A stretch of 64,000 nt of DNA from Pseudoalteromonas rhizosphaerae (GCF_902498845.1 NZ_CABVLM010000001.1:372001-436000), one strand, 5' to 3'. Shown: positions 1 to 9,078, counted from the stretch's first letter. The notes: generated by a model from the letters alone, not told the origin. Numbers and translations: made by a program.

Positions 1-1
1 C

Positions 2-976
2 CCGCCTTTTTCGGATCATGTTATTCAATGGGTGAGCCTTAGTGTTATTGACGGCCGCTTTCGCAGCTTATTTTGCTTACTCTTTGGTGCTGGCTTATAT
101 ATTCAGTGGCAGCGTTACCAGCAGGTTGAGCAATTGCAAAAACGCTTAAAAGTATTAGCCGTGTTTGGTTTACTACATGGCTTTTTGTTGTGGGCTGGTG
201 ATATTTTGTTTATCTATGCATGCGCAGGGTGGTTGGCCATACAATACCTTGATGCGAGTGACGAGATATTATTAAAACGCGGTTGGCAATTTCTATCATT
301 AGCCGCAGCGATAACTTTTTTGATAGCCTTAGTTGACCCCACACTGACTATCTATCGAGATTCGGCAGATTTTTTAGCAAGTTATAATGCTTCACAAGGA
401 TCGGCATTAACTATTTTTGTCAATAATAGTGTGATGTTTATCGTGATGCTCATTGCACTTCCGCTGATCACTTTGTGGATGGCTGCAGGATTAATGCTAT
501 TCGGTATTTATGGCTATAAAAATAAACTGTTTGAGACCGGTTTAACTAAATTAAGCAAAATCAGAGTATTGGCAATTGCGCTACTGTTAAGTGCGATTAG
601 GATCAGTTTTGAATATCAATCTAGCTTATTTATTAGTGCATTAAAAGAACCCGTAAGCTGGTTTGCAGCATTATTCACAGCCCTATTAATTATTCATTTT
701 GTGGTAATGCTGATGACCAAACATGACTTTCACTTTATTGCATTGCAGCGTGCAGGAAGGCTCGCATTAACTTTATATCTAATGCAAACTATTTGCTTGT
801 TATTGTTGTTTAAAGTTTTTTATCCGCACTGGGTGCTAAGCTTTAATCATTTAGAATATTACGTATTAGTGAGTGGTTTAGTTATTTTTCAACTTAGTTT
901 TAGTGTGATTTATTCGCGTTATTTTAAGCAAGGTCCAATGGAATTTATTTGGCGAAAGTATGCAAATGCTGCTTGA
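2..976 (+). CDS. DUF418 family membrane protein, 5' end outside window
   Basis: The reading frame is open from base 2, so the true start lies upstream of the window; the GTG at 32 is internal. The visible ~324 residues have several hydrophobic segments. The segment VSLSVIDGRFRSLFCLLFGA matches the conserved 'FRsLFslLFGaG' block that sits about a quarter of the way into DUF418/YeiB-type proteins, and the C-terminal half has the GRLALTLYLMQ block of that family. Family members are about 380-400 residues, so some 60-80 residues are missing. The role is unknown; DUF418 proteins are multi-pass inner-membrane proteins often suggested to be transporters or acyl-transfer related. Family call is by pattern recognition. 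Confidence 0.8.
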   Translation, partial: PPFSDHVIQWVSLSVIDGRFRSLFCLLFGAGLYIQWQRYQQVEQLQKRLKVLAVFGLLHGFLLWAGDILFIYACAGWLAIQYLDASDEILLKRGWQFLSLAAAITFLIALVDPTLTIYRDSADFLASYNASQGSALTIFVNNSVMFIVMLIALPLITLWMAAGLMLFGIYGYKNKLFETGLTKLSKIRVLAIALLLSAIRISFEYQSSLFISALKEPVSWFAALFTALLIIHFVVMLMTKHDFHFIALQRAGRLALTLYLMQTICLLLLFKVFYPHWVLSFNHLEYYVLVSGLVIFQLSFSVIYSRYFKQGPMEFIWRKYANAA

Positions 977-1091
977 GTTGAAGCTACTGTAAATAGTGTG
1001 GTAATTTTTCTCTGTCACAGTAGGTTAAAATTATCGCAAACCCATATACCGTAAAACAGAGCAATCGTTTAAGTATAAACAAACAGACTAG

Positions 1092-1205
1092 ATGTTTGCT
1101 GTGAAAAGGCTAATTGTTGGTTTAACGGCGCTTTATACTGCGTTATTAATTTTAACAAGTGGCTTCTATTGTTTGCAATCTATGCCTTGTCTAAATCGCT
1201 TTTAA
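1092..1205 (+). CDS. possible 37-residue membrane peptide
   Basis: ATG at 1092 opens a 37-codon frame ending in TAA at 1203-1205. The product starts MFAVKRLIVGLTALYTALL: two basic residues followed by one hydrophobic span, then a short Cys-containing tail. No convincing ribosome binding site precedes it, so it may be chance. It is the only thing recognised in the 303-base gap between the DUF418 gene and rluF. No homologue is recognised. Confidence 0.25.
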   Translation: MFAVKRLIVGLTALYTALLILTSGFYCLQSMPCLNRF

Positions 1206-1279
1206 ATTCAACTGAGCTCGCATCTTAAGGTGGTTTGGGTATACAATATCGGCCTTTAAAATTAATATGAATTTGGCCC

Positions 1280-2203
1280 ATGACAGACTTAAAACGATTA
1301 AATAAATTTATTAGTGACACTGGTTTTTGTTCACGACGCGAAGCGGATAAATATATTGAAGATGGTCGTGTTACTGTCAATGGTATTCGACCGGAAATGG
1401 GTGTCAAAGTAGCATTGTCTGACACGGTACTGATTGATGGTAAGCCGCTGAAAAAAGTGCCGAAACGCGCGTACATCGCTTACAACAAACCCGTTGGTAT
1501 AACCTGTACAACTGAGCGTAAAATTCAAAGTAATATCGTCAAAGCGGTTAACTACCCAGATCGTATTTTTCCAATTGGTCGCTTAGATCGCCCATCAGAA
1601 GGGTTGATTTTCCTGACAAATGAAGGAGATATCGTCAATAAAATCCTTCGTGCAGGTAATAATCATGAAAAAGAGTATGTTGTTACAGTCGACAAGCCAT
1701 TAAATCGTCAGTTTGTGAATAAGATGGCAGGTGGTTTACCAATTTTAGATACAGTCACGAAAAAATGCAAAGTTACACAAACAGGACCGCAACAATTTAC
1801 TATTGTATTAACGCAAGGTTTGAATCGTCAAATTCGTCGTATGTGTGAGTACTTGGGCTATGAAGTGGTCACCTTAAAACGCGTACGTATCATGAATGTC
1901 ACGTTAAAAGGCTTAAATGTTGGCCAGTGGCGCCATTTAACTGAGCAAGAAATGGCTGAGATTAATAACTCGATTGCCGACTCGGGCAAAACCGAGGAGT
2001 TATCAGTGGATGAGAACAAACAATCTGCGAATATCAGCAAGCCTAAACAAGCACGCACGCCTTACAAAGATAACGATAAAAAGCGTGATTTTGCTAAGCA
2101 TGTCAAACAAGGCCGTTTTGATTCTAAAAATGACCAAACTAACGCCAAACCTGCAAGAAGAAATAGCACCACTCGCACAGGCACATTAAGCCTTAAAAAA
2201 TAA
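1280..2203 (+). CDS. rluF: 23S rRNA pseudouridine(2604) synthase RluF
   Basis: This enzyme isomerises a specific uridine of 23S rRNA (U2604 in E. coli) to pseudouridine in the cytoplasm. An S4 RNA-binding domain (about residues 5-50, [20 protein letters not shown]) is followed by the RluB/E/F catalytic domain with the [10 protein letters not shown] motif; D103 is the predicted catalytic aspartate. The blocks [20 protein letters not shown] and [18 protein letters not shown] are very close to E. coli RluF as remembered. The C-terminal ~75 residues are basic, low-complexity and rich in Lys/Arg/Asn, as in other RluF proteins. At 307 residues it is slightly longer than E. coli RluF. It is monocistronic, ending at a strong bidirectional hairpin. 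Confidence 0.93.
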   Translation: MTDLKRLNKFISDTGFCSRREADKYIEDGRVTVNGIRPEMGVKVALSDTVLIDGKPLKKVPKRAYIAYNKPVGITCTTERKIQSNIVKAVNYPDRIFPIGRLDRPSEGLIFLTNEGDIVNKILRAGNNHEKEYVVTVDKPLNRQFVNKMAGGLPILDTVTKKCKVTQTGPQQFTIVLTQGLNRQIRRMCEYLGYEVVTLKRVRIMNVTLKGLNVGQWRHLTEQEMAEINNSIADSGKTEELSVDENKQSANISKPKQARTPYKDNDKKRDFAKHVKQGRFDSKNDQTNAKPARRNSTTRTGTLSLKK

Positions 2204-2214
2204 GATCAAATTGT

Positions 2215-2250
2215 AAAACCAGGAACAACATAAATTGTGCTCCTGGTTTT
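2215..2250 (+). terminator. bidirectional intrinsic terminator between rluF and the RND gene
   Basis: A perfect 10-bp inverted repeat (AAAACCAGGA / TCCTGGTTTT) has A-rich and T-rich flanks, so it can terminate both rluF (+) and the convergent RND permease gene (-). Confidence 0.85.
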
Positions 2251-2263
2251 ATTTAAACCTCAG

Positions 2264-5200
2264 TTATTTTGCTTTTGGCACCTCAATTTTAAATAGCACG
2301 GTATAAAGCACCGGCACTACGATTAATGTCAACACGGTTGCAAATCCTAAACCAAACATAATCGTCACCGCCATTGATTGGAAGAACACATCAAATAATA
2401 ATGGGATCATTCCTAAAATGGTGGTGATTGCTGCCATCGCAACGGGCCGCACACGGCTTACACCGGAATCAAATACTGCTTGATAAGGCTCTTTGCCTTC
2501 ACTGAGCTCAAGGTTGATCTGATCAACCAACACAATGCCATTTTTAATCAACATACCGCTTAAGCTTAATAACCCAAGTAGCGCCATAAAACTAAATGCG
2601 GCGTTCATCACTAGCAAGCCGGCGCTGACACCGATGATTGCTAAAGGTACTGTGGCCCAAATAACCAGTGGTTTTTTTACTGAGTTAAATAGCAACACAG
2701 TGACTGCAAACATCGCTAAATAGCCCAAAGGTAACGAGCCAAAAATAGCTTTTTTTGCCTTTGTTGATGATTCAAACTCACCGCCCCATTGTAATTCATA
2801 GCCATTAGGGAGTTTAATTGCTTCAATACCTGGCCTGATTCTTGAAAATAGTTTAGCGGGTGTTTCATCGCCGATTACGTCATGATCGGCCATTACTGTA
2901 ATAGTACGTTTGCGATCGCGGCGCATTATTAGGCTGTCTTCCCACTGTACAACAAACTCATCCACCACTTGAGTAACTGGCACGAATACGCCTAATACTG
3001 GGCTGTATATTTGTAGGTCACGGAGGCTTTCAACATTAAGACGCTCTTGTGCCGGTGAGCGGGCAATAATGGGGATCTGTTGAGTACCATCTTTGTAAAT
3101 GCCGACTTTTTTACCGGAAAAACTGGTTAATAATAGTTGGTCCAAGTCTGTTTTAGCGATACCCAGACGCCGCGCTTTTTGTTCGTTAAGTTGCGGGCGA
3201 ATGAGTTTTGAGCGTTCACGCCAATCATCACGGATATTATAAGCACCGGTATCTTTTGCAAGCACTTCTTTTGCTTGTTTAGCTAATTGGCGAAGCACTA
3301 CTGGATCAGCCCCCGAAAAACGTGCTTCTATTTTAGCATCAGTAGAAGGGCCTATTTCCATACGTTTTATTTTAAGCTTGGCATCAAATACGTGGCTGTA
3401 TTCATAGTCGCGAACTTTTGCAATCATCGTCGCCACTGCTTCGCGGTCTTTTACACGGATAATTAATTGACCATAAGCTGGGTATGATTTTTCAGGTGCG
3501 TAGGTCAACATAAACCTTGGTGCGCCTTGGCCTATCGTTGACGTTACTTCTTCGACCAGCTCATCTTTTTGTAAGAATGCTTCGAGTTTGGCGACGCCAT
3601 CTAAAGTGGCATGAATATCAGCCCCTTGGGTATGCCAATAATCAACGTAAAACATTGGCGTGTTAGAAGCTGGAAAAAACGCTTGTTTAATAAACTTAAA
3701 GCCAAAAACAGAGCTAGCTAATAAAACGACCATCAACAATAAAGTGGTTTTACGAAAACGCATCGAGGTGCTTAATAAACTTTTATATAGATTAAAGATC
3801 ACACCTTGATATGGGTCTTCATCATGGCTTTGCTGCTTGAGCTCTGTTTCTTTAAACATTAAGTCAGCAAAGAAAGGAGTTAAGGTGATGGCAGTGATCC
3901 AGCTTAATAATAATGAGATAAATAATACCCAAAATAAGCTGCCGGCAAATTCCCCACTAGCGTCAGAGCTTAAGCCAATTGGCGCAAATGCAGTAATAGC
4001 AATCACGGTTGCGCCAAGTAAAGGCCACTTTGTTTGCTCCACTATATTAGCCGCTGCTTTTATCTTTGTTTGCCCTCGCTTTAGGTTTATTAAAATACCT
4101 TCAGTGACTACGATGGCGTTATCAACCAACATTCCTAATGCAATGATCAGTGCACCTAAAGAGATACGTTGTAAATCAATCGCAAACAGTTTCATGAAAA
4201 TGAATGTACCTAATACGGTCAGCAATAAAATTGCCCCGATCAGTACGCCACTTTTAAAGCCCATAAAGACAAGCAGGACAACAATAACGATAGCGACAGC
4301 TTCGAGTAAGCTGATGATAAAGCCATTGACTGATTTTTCGACTTCAACAGGTTGGTTATAAACGGTATTTATTTCCATGCCATGGGGGCGCTGATATTCA
4401 AGCGATGCTAAATGCGCTTTAATGTTATCGCCTATATCCACAACGTTTACACCACTGCTAAACGATACGCCAACGAGCAAGGCTTGCTGCTGGTTAAAAC
4501 GGATTACATTATTAGGTACTTCGGCGTATTCACGAAACACCGTTGCAACGTCACCGAGGTAAATCAGTTCATTTTCACCTGGTTTTGAGATCAGTAGATT
4601 TTCGAGCTCTTTTACGTCTTTGAATTCGCCTGTTGGGTGCAGTCTAATTGATTCATCGCCTACGCGTATTTTACCTGCATTCGATACGGTATTTTGTGAT
4701 TGCAATAATTGATAAATTCTAGTTGGTGCAATACCAAGCTGCGCCAGCTTACGCGTCGATATTTCAACCATCACCTGTGCTTGTTGTTCACCACTGACGG
4801 TCACTTTACCTACGCCGTCAACGAGTACCAGTTCGCGCTTTAAGTAATCAACATAGTTTTTTAGTTCGTCATAAGAGTAACCATCGCCAGTGACGGCATA
4901 CATTACGCCGTATACGTCGCCAAAATCATCTAAAATGGTACTTGGGTATACACCACTTGGCAGTGATGAAGCGTTATCGTTAATCTTGCGCCGTAGCTCA
5001 TCCCAAATTTGTCGTAAGTCTTGTTTGCGATAGTTGCTTTTCATTTCAACGGTAATTTGTGATTTCCCAGGAGATGAAATGCTGGTTACGTAATCCACAT
5101 ACGGCAATTGTTGAATTGCATTTTCAATCGGAAAAGTAACTTCATCTTCTACCTGTTGTGGTGAAGCGCCAGGATATAAGGTGATCACCATGGCTTTTTT

Positions 5201-5326
5201 TATTGTAAATTCAGGGTCCTCAAGCTGACCAAGTCCTAAATAAGATACTACGCCACCGATTAATAGTAATAGCGCGCACATCCAACTGACGACCTTTTGT
5301 TTTATGGCAAGTTCAGCAATGCTCAT
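2264..5326 (-). CDS. RND-family efflux permease (AcrB/MexB superfamily)
   Basis: Inner-membrane proton-driven RND transporter of about 1020 residues, expected to form a trimer and export small molecules through a tripartite pump. It begins MSIAELAIKQKVVSWMCALL; the upstream extension in the same frame overlaps the adaptor gene, and the ATG at 5326 lies one base after the adaptor stop with GAGG about 9 bases before it. Family hallmarks are the N-terminal TM helix, the porter-domain block YPGASPQQVEDEVTFPIE, TM4 with GALIIALGMLVDNAIVV, and the C-terminal TM block GLLSLSGMLIKNGIVLVDQI. The TM4 pair is Asp-Asn rather than the Asp-Asp of AcrB, as seen in several less-studied RND subfamilies. No outer-membrane channel gene is adjacent. 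Substrate is unknown; the divergent LysR gene is the likely regulator. Confidence 0.92.
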   Translation of the reverse strand: MSIAELAIKQKVVSWMCALLLLIGGVVSYLGLGQLEDPEFTIKKAMVITLYPGASPQQVEDEVTFPIENAIQQLPYVDYVTSISSPGKSQITVEMKSNYRKQDLRQIWDELRRKINDNASSLPSGVYPSTILDDFGDVYGVMYAVTGDGYSYDELKNYVDYLKRELVLVDGVGKVTVSGEQQAQVMVEISTRKLAQLGIAPTRIYQLLQSQNTVSNAGKIRVGDESIRLHPTGEFKDVKELENLLISKPGENELIYLGDVATVFREYAEVPNNVIRFNQQQALLVGVSFSSGVNVVDIGDNIKAHLASLEYQRPHGMEINTVYNQPVEVEKSVNGFIISLLEAVAIVIVVLLVFMGFKSGVLIGAILLLTVLGTFIFMKLFAIDLQRISLGALIIALGMLVDNAIVVTEGILINLKRGQTKIKAAANIVEQTKWPLLGATVIAITAFAPIGLSSDASGEFAGSLFWVLFISLLLSWITAITLTPFFADLMFKETELKQQSHDEDPYQGVIFNLYKSLLSTSMRFRKTTLLLMVVLLASSVFGFKFIKQAFFPASNTPMFYVDYWHTQGADIHATLDGVAKLEAFLQKDELVEEVTSTIGQGAPRFMLTYAPEKSYPAYGQLIIRVKDREAVATMIAKVRDYEYSHVFDAKLKIKRMEIGPSTDAKIEARFSGADPVVLRQLAKQAKEVLAKDTGAYNIRDDWRERSKLIRPQLNEQKARRLGIAKTDLDQLLLTSFSGKKVGIYKDGTQQIPIIARSPAQERLNVESLRDLQIYSPVLGVFVPVTQVVDEFVVQWEDSLIMRRDRKRTITVMADHDVIGDETPAKLFSRIRPGIEAIKLPNGYELQWGGEFESSTKAKKAIFGSLPLGYLAMFAVTVLLFNSVKKPLVIWATVPLAIIGVSAGLLVMNAAFSFMALLGLLSLSGMLIKNGIVLVDQINLELSEGKEPYQAVFDSGVSRVRPVAMAAITTILGMIPLLFDVFFQSMAVTIMFGLGFATVLTLIVVPVLYTVLFKIEVPKAK

Positions 5327-5327
5327 T

Positions 5328-6410
5328 TTATAAGCCTCGCTCTTTTTGCCACGGACGTACTTGCATGCCTTCTTTAAGGTAGTGAACACCAGCCGCGACC
5401 ACAGTTTGACCTTGCTCTAAACCAGCAAGCACTTCAATACCACGTCGATGTAATTGGCCAACTTCAACAGCTTGCTTTTTCACCTTGCCAGTCTGTGGAT
5501 CGTATAGCCAGACATAGCTGTTATTAGTAGGCTGTGTTGGTTCAGAGAACACCGCTTCAACAGGGAGTAAAATATAGTGTGATTGCGAGTGAGTAACTTT
5601 ACTTAGATCAATATCTACACTGCCGGTCATGCCTGCCAACAGGTTAAAATCCTTAGGCACAGGTAATGAAAATACCACCTTGTAAGTTAATGTGGCTGGA
5701 TCTGCTTGGGTGTCGAATTCTTTAATCATTAAGGTATATGATTTATTTGGAAAACCGTCAAAAACCACGCTTGGCTGATAGTCAATGTCTTTATCAATAC
5801 GGGCGATTAGTTTTTCGGGTACTTGAATGATCACATCCATTAAATCACGGGTTTCTAAGCGAAGAATGTTTTGTTTTGCTTGGATATTCTCAAAGTTTTT
5901 AACAAACACTTTGGAAACGGTGCCGCTAAAAGGGGCACGTAATTCGCTATTATCTAAGTTGGTTTTTGCAATTTTTAATGCCGACTCAGCTACCTGTTTA
6001 TTGGCAAGTGCCTGATCAAGTTCGGATTGACTGGTAATTGATTTATTAAATAGTTTTTGTACGCGTTCAAGTTGCGAGTGCGCCAATTCAAAACGTGCTT
6101 TTCGCTCATCATATTGCAGTTGAAAATCTTCAGGGTCTAACTTGGCAAGGAGTTGATCTTTTTCAACATGTTGACCCGCCAATGCCGGGAACTCTAATAA
6201 CTCACCGTTAACTCTAAACGCCAAATAAGATCCTTGATTTGCCACTACTTCTGCCGGAAAACTGCGTATTGTCTGATCTGAGTTAGTATCAATTTCAAAT
6301 AGTTTTACTGGACGAATAGCTTGTTCGACGTGAGTGTCGGTATTTGACTCTTTACAGGCGACTAAACTCAGTATTAATGTTGATATAATTAAAACTGGCG
6401 ACAGTTTCAT
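5328..6410 (-). CDS. RND periplasmic adaptor (membrane fusion protein), lipoprotein
   Basis: HlyD/AcrA-family adaptor that links the adjacent RND permease to an outer-membrane channel. The start chosen is the ATG at 6410, giving MKLSPVLIISTLILSLVACK, a lipoprotein signal with lipobox LVAC, preceded by GGAGA at good distance; a longer frame reaches 6500 but lacks these features. Then come a lipoyl half (LAFRVNGELLEFPALAGQHV), a coiled-coil hairpin at about residues 95-155, the returning lipoyl half (NSELRAPFSGTVSKVFVKNF), and beta-barrel and membrane-proximal domains ending VVAAGVHYLKEGMQVRPW. Length of 360 residues is normal. It is the first gene of the two-gene efflux operon. Confidence 0.92.
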   Translation of the reverse strand: MKLSPVLIISTLILSLVACKESNTDTHVEQAIRPVKLFEIDTNSDQTIRSFPAEVVANQGSYLAFRVNGELLEFPALAGQHVEKDQLLAKLDPEDFQLQYDERKARFELAHSQLERVQKLFNKSITSQSELDQALANKQVAESALKIAKTNLDNSELRAPFSGTVSKVFVKNFENIQAKQNILRLETRDLMDVIIQVPEKLIARIDKDIDYQPSVVFDGFPNKSYTLMIKEFDTQADPATLTYKVVFSLPVPKDFNLLAGMTGSVDIDLSKVTHSQSHYILLPVEAVFSEPTQPTNNSYVWLYDPQTGKVKKQAVEVGQLHRRGIEVLAGLEQGQTVVAAGVHYLKEGMQVRPWQKERGL

Positions 6411-6532
6411 GGTCTTCTCCGTGGCTATGAAAACATAAATTAGGTGCAGCATACGCCGCGAACATATAAAATAAAAATTATTAAATTTTAAAAAGATCAT
6501 AAATAAAATTTATAATCTTAAGTTGGACCATT

Positions 6533-7426
6533 ATGAACTTAGTGCAGTTAAAAATGCTTGATGCCATTGTTCGCACTCAAAGCTTGTCGCAAGCTGCTTC
6601 AGCACTGTATAAATCGCAACCAGCTTTAACGTTAGCTATTAAGAAACTTGAAGCTGAGCTTGGTTTTGAATTGTTAGATCGTAGCCATTATCGATTGCAA
6701 TTAACTGAAAAGGGTCGTATTTATCATCGCGAAGCAGCATTATTATTAGATGCTCAGGCACATTTAGCACAACTGGCCAGTGAGCTTGCACTTGGTAATG
6801 AAGCAAATTACAAAATTTGTTATGAGCAGTTATGTCACCAAGCACTGTATAACGATATTATTTGCAATGCTTTTGTTAAACATACCAGCACCGAGTTTAG
6901 TGTAACCAGCGGAAAACGCTTTGTTTCTCTTGAGCAAGTTAATAAAGGACAAGCAGACTTAGGGATTGGACCGTGGTTTGATTTGTTTCATGCTACAGGC
7001 GATTTAGAAAGTTTACCGATTGGCAAGCTCGATATTGGTATTGTTAGTGTGACAGGATTAGTGCCAGATAAAGTAACTTATCAACAATTACAGAACTTTC
7101 CTTGTTTAGCGATGTTTGAAAGTGATATGAGTTTTGACTCTGATCGTTTATCGTATTCAAAAGGCTCTACCATGATGAAAATTGATGATATATCAACTTT
7201 AAAATCGTTTTTATTATCGGGAGCTGGCTGGGCAATGATGAGTTTAGCGCATTGTCAAAATGAACTTGAAAGTGGTGTATTACAACAAATTAAAATACTA
7301 GACAGAGAAAATACGTTTAGCGCACAGATCAGAGTATTCCGACAAAATGCCACTCATCATGGACCCGTGGCAAGAGCCGTGTGGCAAGATTTTAAGCAGT
7401 TAAGTAAAACGTTTTTAGGGTCGTAA
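6533..7426 (+). CDS. LysR-type transcriptional regulator
   Basis: A 297-residue protein with the winged helix-turn-helix of LysR regulators at residues 1-60 (LDAIVRTQSLSQAASALYKS followed by QPALTLAIKKLEAELG), a linker helix and a periplasmic-binding-protein-like effector domain. It is transcribed divergently from the RND operon across a 122-base AT-rich spacer, the usual arrangement for a LysR protein controlling its neighbour. Its stop (7424-7426) directly abuts the ATG of the alkyltransferase-like gene, so the two are probably cotranscribed. Effector unknown. Confidence 0.93.
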   Translation: MNLVQLKMLDAIVRTQSLSQAASALYKSQPALTLAIKKLEAELGFELLDRSHYRLQLTEKGRIYHREAALLLDAQAHLAQLASELALGNEANYKICYEQLCHQALYNDIICNAFVKHTSTEFSVTSGKRFVSLEQVNKGQADLGIGPWFDLFHATGDLESLPIGKLDIGIVSVTGLVPDKVTYQQLQNFPCLAMFESDMSFDSDRLSYSKGSTMMKIDDISTLKSFLLSGAGWAMMSLAHCQNELESGVLQQIKILDRENTFSAQIRVFRQNATHHGPVARAVWQDFKQLSKTFLGS

Positions 7427-7732
7427 ATGCAAGCCAGTAAAGAAGACAAAATTTATACTGTGATGGCGAATATACCGCCAGGAAAAGTAGCCAGTTATGG
7501 ACAAGTAGCGGCAATGGCAGGATTGCTAAATAATGCTCGGCTAGTAGGGCGGCTATTAAAGTTAATGCCAAAAGATTCAAGCATACCTTGGCATAGAGTG
7601 ATCAACAGCCAAGGTAAAATTTCTTTTCCTGAAGGGACAGCGCAGTACCAAAAGCAATATCAATTACTGCAAAGTGAAGGCGTAATTTTTAAAAATGGTC
7701 GTGTTAATATGCGTCAATTTCAGTGGGACTAA
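7427..7732 (+). CDS. alkyltransferase-like protein (ATL/MGMT-family, no catalytic Cys)
   Basis: A 101-residue DNA-binding protein of the O6-alkylguanine-DNA alkyltransferase fold. It has the helix-turn-helix region VASYGQVAAMAGLLNNARLV and the active-site block PWHRV (residues 54-58) in which Trp55 replaces the acceptor Cys of PCHRV. That substitution defines ATL proteins (E. coli YbaZ, fission-yeast Atl1), which bind O6-alkylguanine, flip the base and hand the lesion to nucleotide excision repair instead of repairing it. Length matches the ATL family. It starts immediately after the LysR gene stop, suggesting translational coupling. Confidence 0.88.
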   Translation: MQASKEDKIYTVMANIPPGKVASYGQVAAMAGLLNNARLVGRLLKLMPKDSSIPWHRVINSQGKISFPEGTAQYQKQYQLLQSEGVIFKNGRVNMRQFQWD

Positions 7733-7741
7733 TTAAAAAAT

Positions 7742-8380
7742 TTAACCGACCGTAATAATATAGCGGCTGATTGCAATATAGTGACAAACACAGCCAGCAA
7801 TCACAAATACATGCCAAAGTGCGTGGCTATATTGACGACTTTTAGCACTATAAAAGAGTGTGCCGAGACTATACAAAATCCCTCCACTGAGTAACCACCA
7901 TAGTGCGTTTACTGGCACATTTAAATAAAGCGGGTAGACGATTGCAACTGCAAACCAACCCATTAATAAATATGTTGATAAAGACACCTTTTTGTTTTGT
8001 TTTTTCACCATTAATTTATAGCACACTCCGCCAAGTGCTAAAGACCATATAAATACTAGCGTTAAAATCGACCAAATCCCGGTTAATGAGAGTACTAAAA
8101 AAGGGGTGTAAGTGCCTGCAATTAAAATATAAATAGCACAGTGGTCACATTTTTTATAAAAAGCCCGCGCATCTATGCTGCTACTGCTGTGATAAAGCGT
8201 AGATGATAAAAACAGCAACAATAAACTACCGCCATAAATAATTGCACTGACCGTTGCTTCAATCGTGTGTGTCTTGCCGATAAGCTCCCACAATACAAAC
8301 AGTGAAAATACAACGCCTGCGCCGTGAGACAAGCTATTAAGTTGCTCTTCTTTTTTAGAATAAGCGGGTTTAACCGACAT
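7742..8380 (-). CDS. trhA: TrhA / hemolysin III family membrane protein
   Basis: Seven-helix membrane protein of the PAQR-like hemolysin III family (E. coli YqfA/TrhA), implicated in membrane energetics and lipid homeostasis; the haemolysin name is historical. Conserved metal-site blocks are visible: SLSHGAG near the N-terminus, SSTLYHSSS in the first third, and YSHALWHVFVIAGCVCHY near the C-terminus. The ATG at 8380 is chosen (MSVKPAYSKKEEQLNSLSH), giving 212 residues, the family norm; a longer frame to 8443 lacks a binding site. It is convergent with the ATL gene with only 9 bases between stops. Confidence 0.87.
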   Translation of the reverse strand: MSVKPAYSKKEEQLNSLSHGAGVVFSLFVLWELIGKTHTIEATVSAIIYGGSLLLLFLSSTLYHSSSSIDARAFYKKCDHCAIYILIAGTYTPFLVLSLTGIWSILTLVFIWSLALGGVCYKLMVKKQNKKVSLSTYLLMGWFAVAIVYPLYLNVPVNALWWLLSGGILYSLGTLFYSAKSRQYSHALWHVFVIAGCVCHYIAISRYIITVG

Positions 8381-8635
8381 GACATACTCATCGTAAAACA
8401 TTAATATGGGTTTGAGTGTACAAGTGTACGCTGAAACTTTCAATGCTTATTTATTGACTATATTTTAGTGTTTTTAACCACTTTGAATGGTTTTAAAATT
8501 CACATCATCAAAAGGTTATGCACTTATGTGATTTAAAGTGCATAAAAAACAATTGGTTAAAATTTATTTCGTGGTTGGCACAACCTTTGATTAAGTAATA
8601 GCGACTAACTTAATAACACAATAGGGAATACCATC

Positions 8636-8926
8636 ATGAAAAGCATTATTAAACTATCTGTTGCAGCACTTTTGGTTGTTGGTTCTACACAAGCAAGTGC
8701 AAATGACGGTCAATTAGATATCACTCAAACGCTATCAAACAGCATTGCACATTATATTGAAAGTACGAGTGATGAATTACAAAGCAAATTAAAACAGTCA
8801 TTGTTTAGTGATTCGCAAAAAATGTTAACTGAACTGCTTTCACAGCATAGTGAGCAATCAGCTAAAGTTGCGGAAAATACATCACAACTCGTTGCAACTA
8901 GCAATGCAGTAAAAGTTGAGGATTAA
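8636..8926 (+). CDS. small exported protein of unknown function
   Basis: 96 residues. A clear Sec signal peptide (MKSIIKLSVAALLVVGSTQ, then ASA-ND cleavage) leaves a mature protein of about 73 residues that is mostly polar and predicted helical, rich in Ser, Gln and Glu and without Cys. No family is recognised. An ATAGGGA motif lies about 10 bases before the ATG. A second tiny membrane-protein frame begins 4 bases after its stop, so the two may form a small operon. Confidence 0.7.
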   Translation: MKSIIKLSVAALLVVGSTQASANDGQLDITQTLSNSIAHYIESTSDELQSKLKQSLFSDSQKMLTELLSQHSEQSAKVAENTSQLVATSNAVKVED

Positions 8927-8930
8927 GGCA

Positions 8931-9047
8931 ATGAGCAGCGAATTAGGATTATTAGCTTTAATGTTAGCACCTGTAGTGAGCTTATTAAGTGTGTATGCCT
9001 CAGTTGAATTATTACGCAACGTAGGGCAGTGGTTAAACATAGGCTAA
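8931..9047 (+). CDS. 38-residue single-span membrane protein
   Basis: ATG at 8931 gives MSSELGLLALMLAPVVSLLS followed by VYASVELLRNVGQWLNIG and a TAA at 9045-9047. The frame is preceded by GAGG with 9-base spacing, and it starts four bases after the stop of the 96-residue exported protein, which suggests translation from the same mRNA. The product is one hydrophobic helix with a short amphipathic tail. Not recognised as any named family; too short for ordinary gene finders. Confidence 0.5.
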   Translation: MSSELGLLALMLAPVVSLLSVYASVELLRNVGQWLNIG

Positions 9048-9078
9048 GGGGATAGCGATAAGTAATAATCAGTAACGT

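Noticed and set aside
3837..4361. 174-codon plus-strand open frame
   Set aside because: Antisense to the RND permease, whose transmembrane motifs are clear in this interval; the frame has no binding site or family resemblance.
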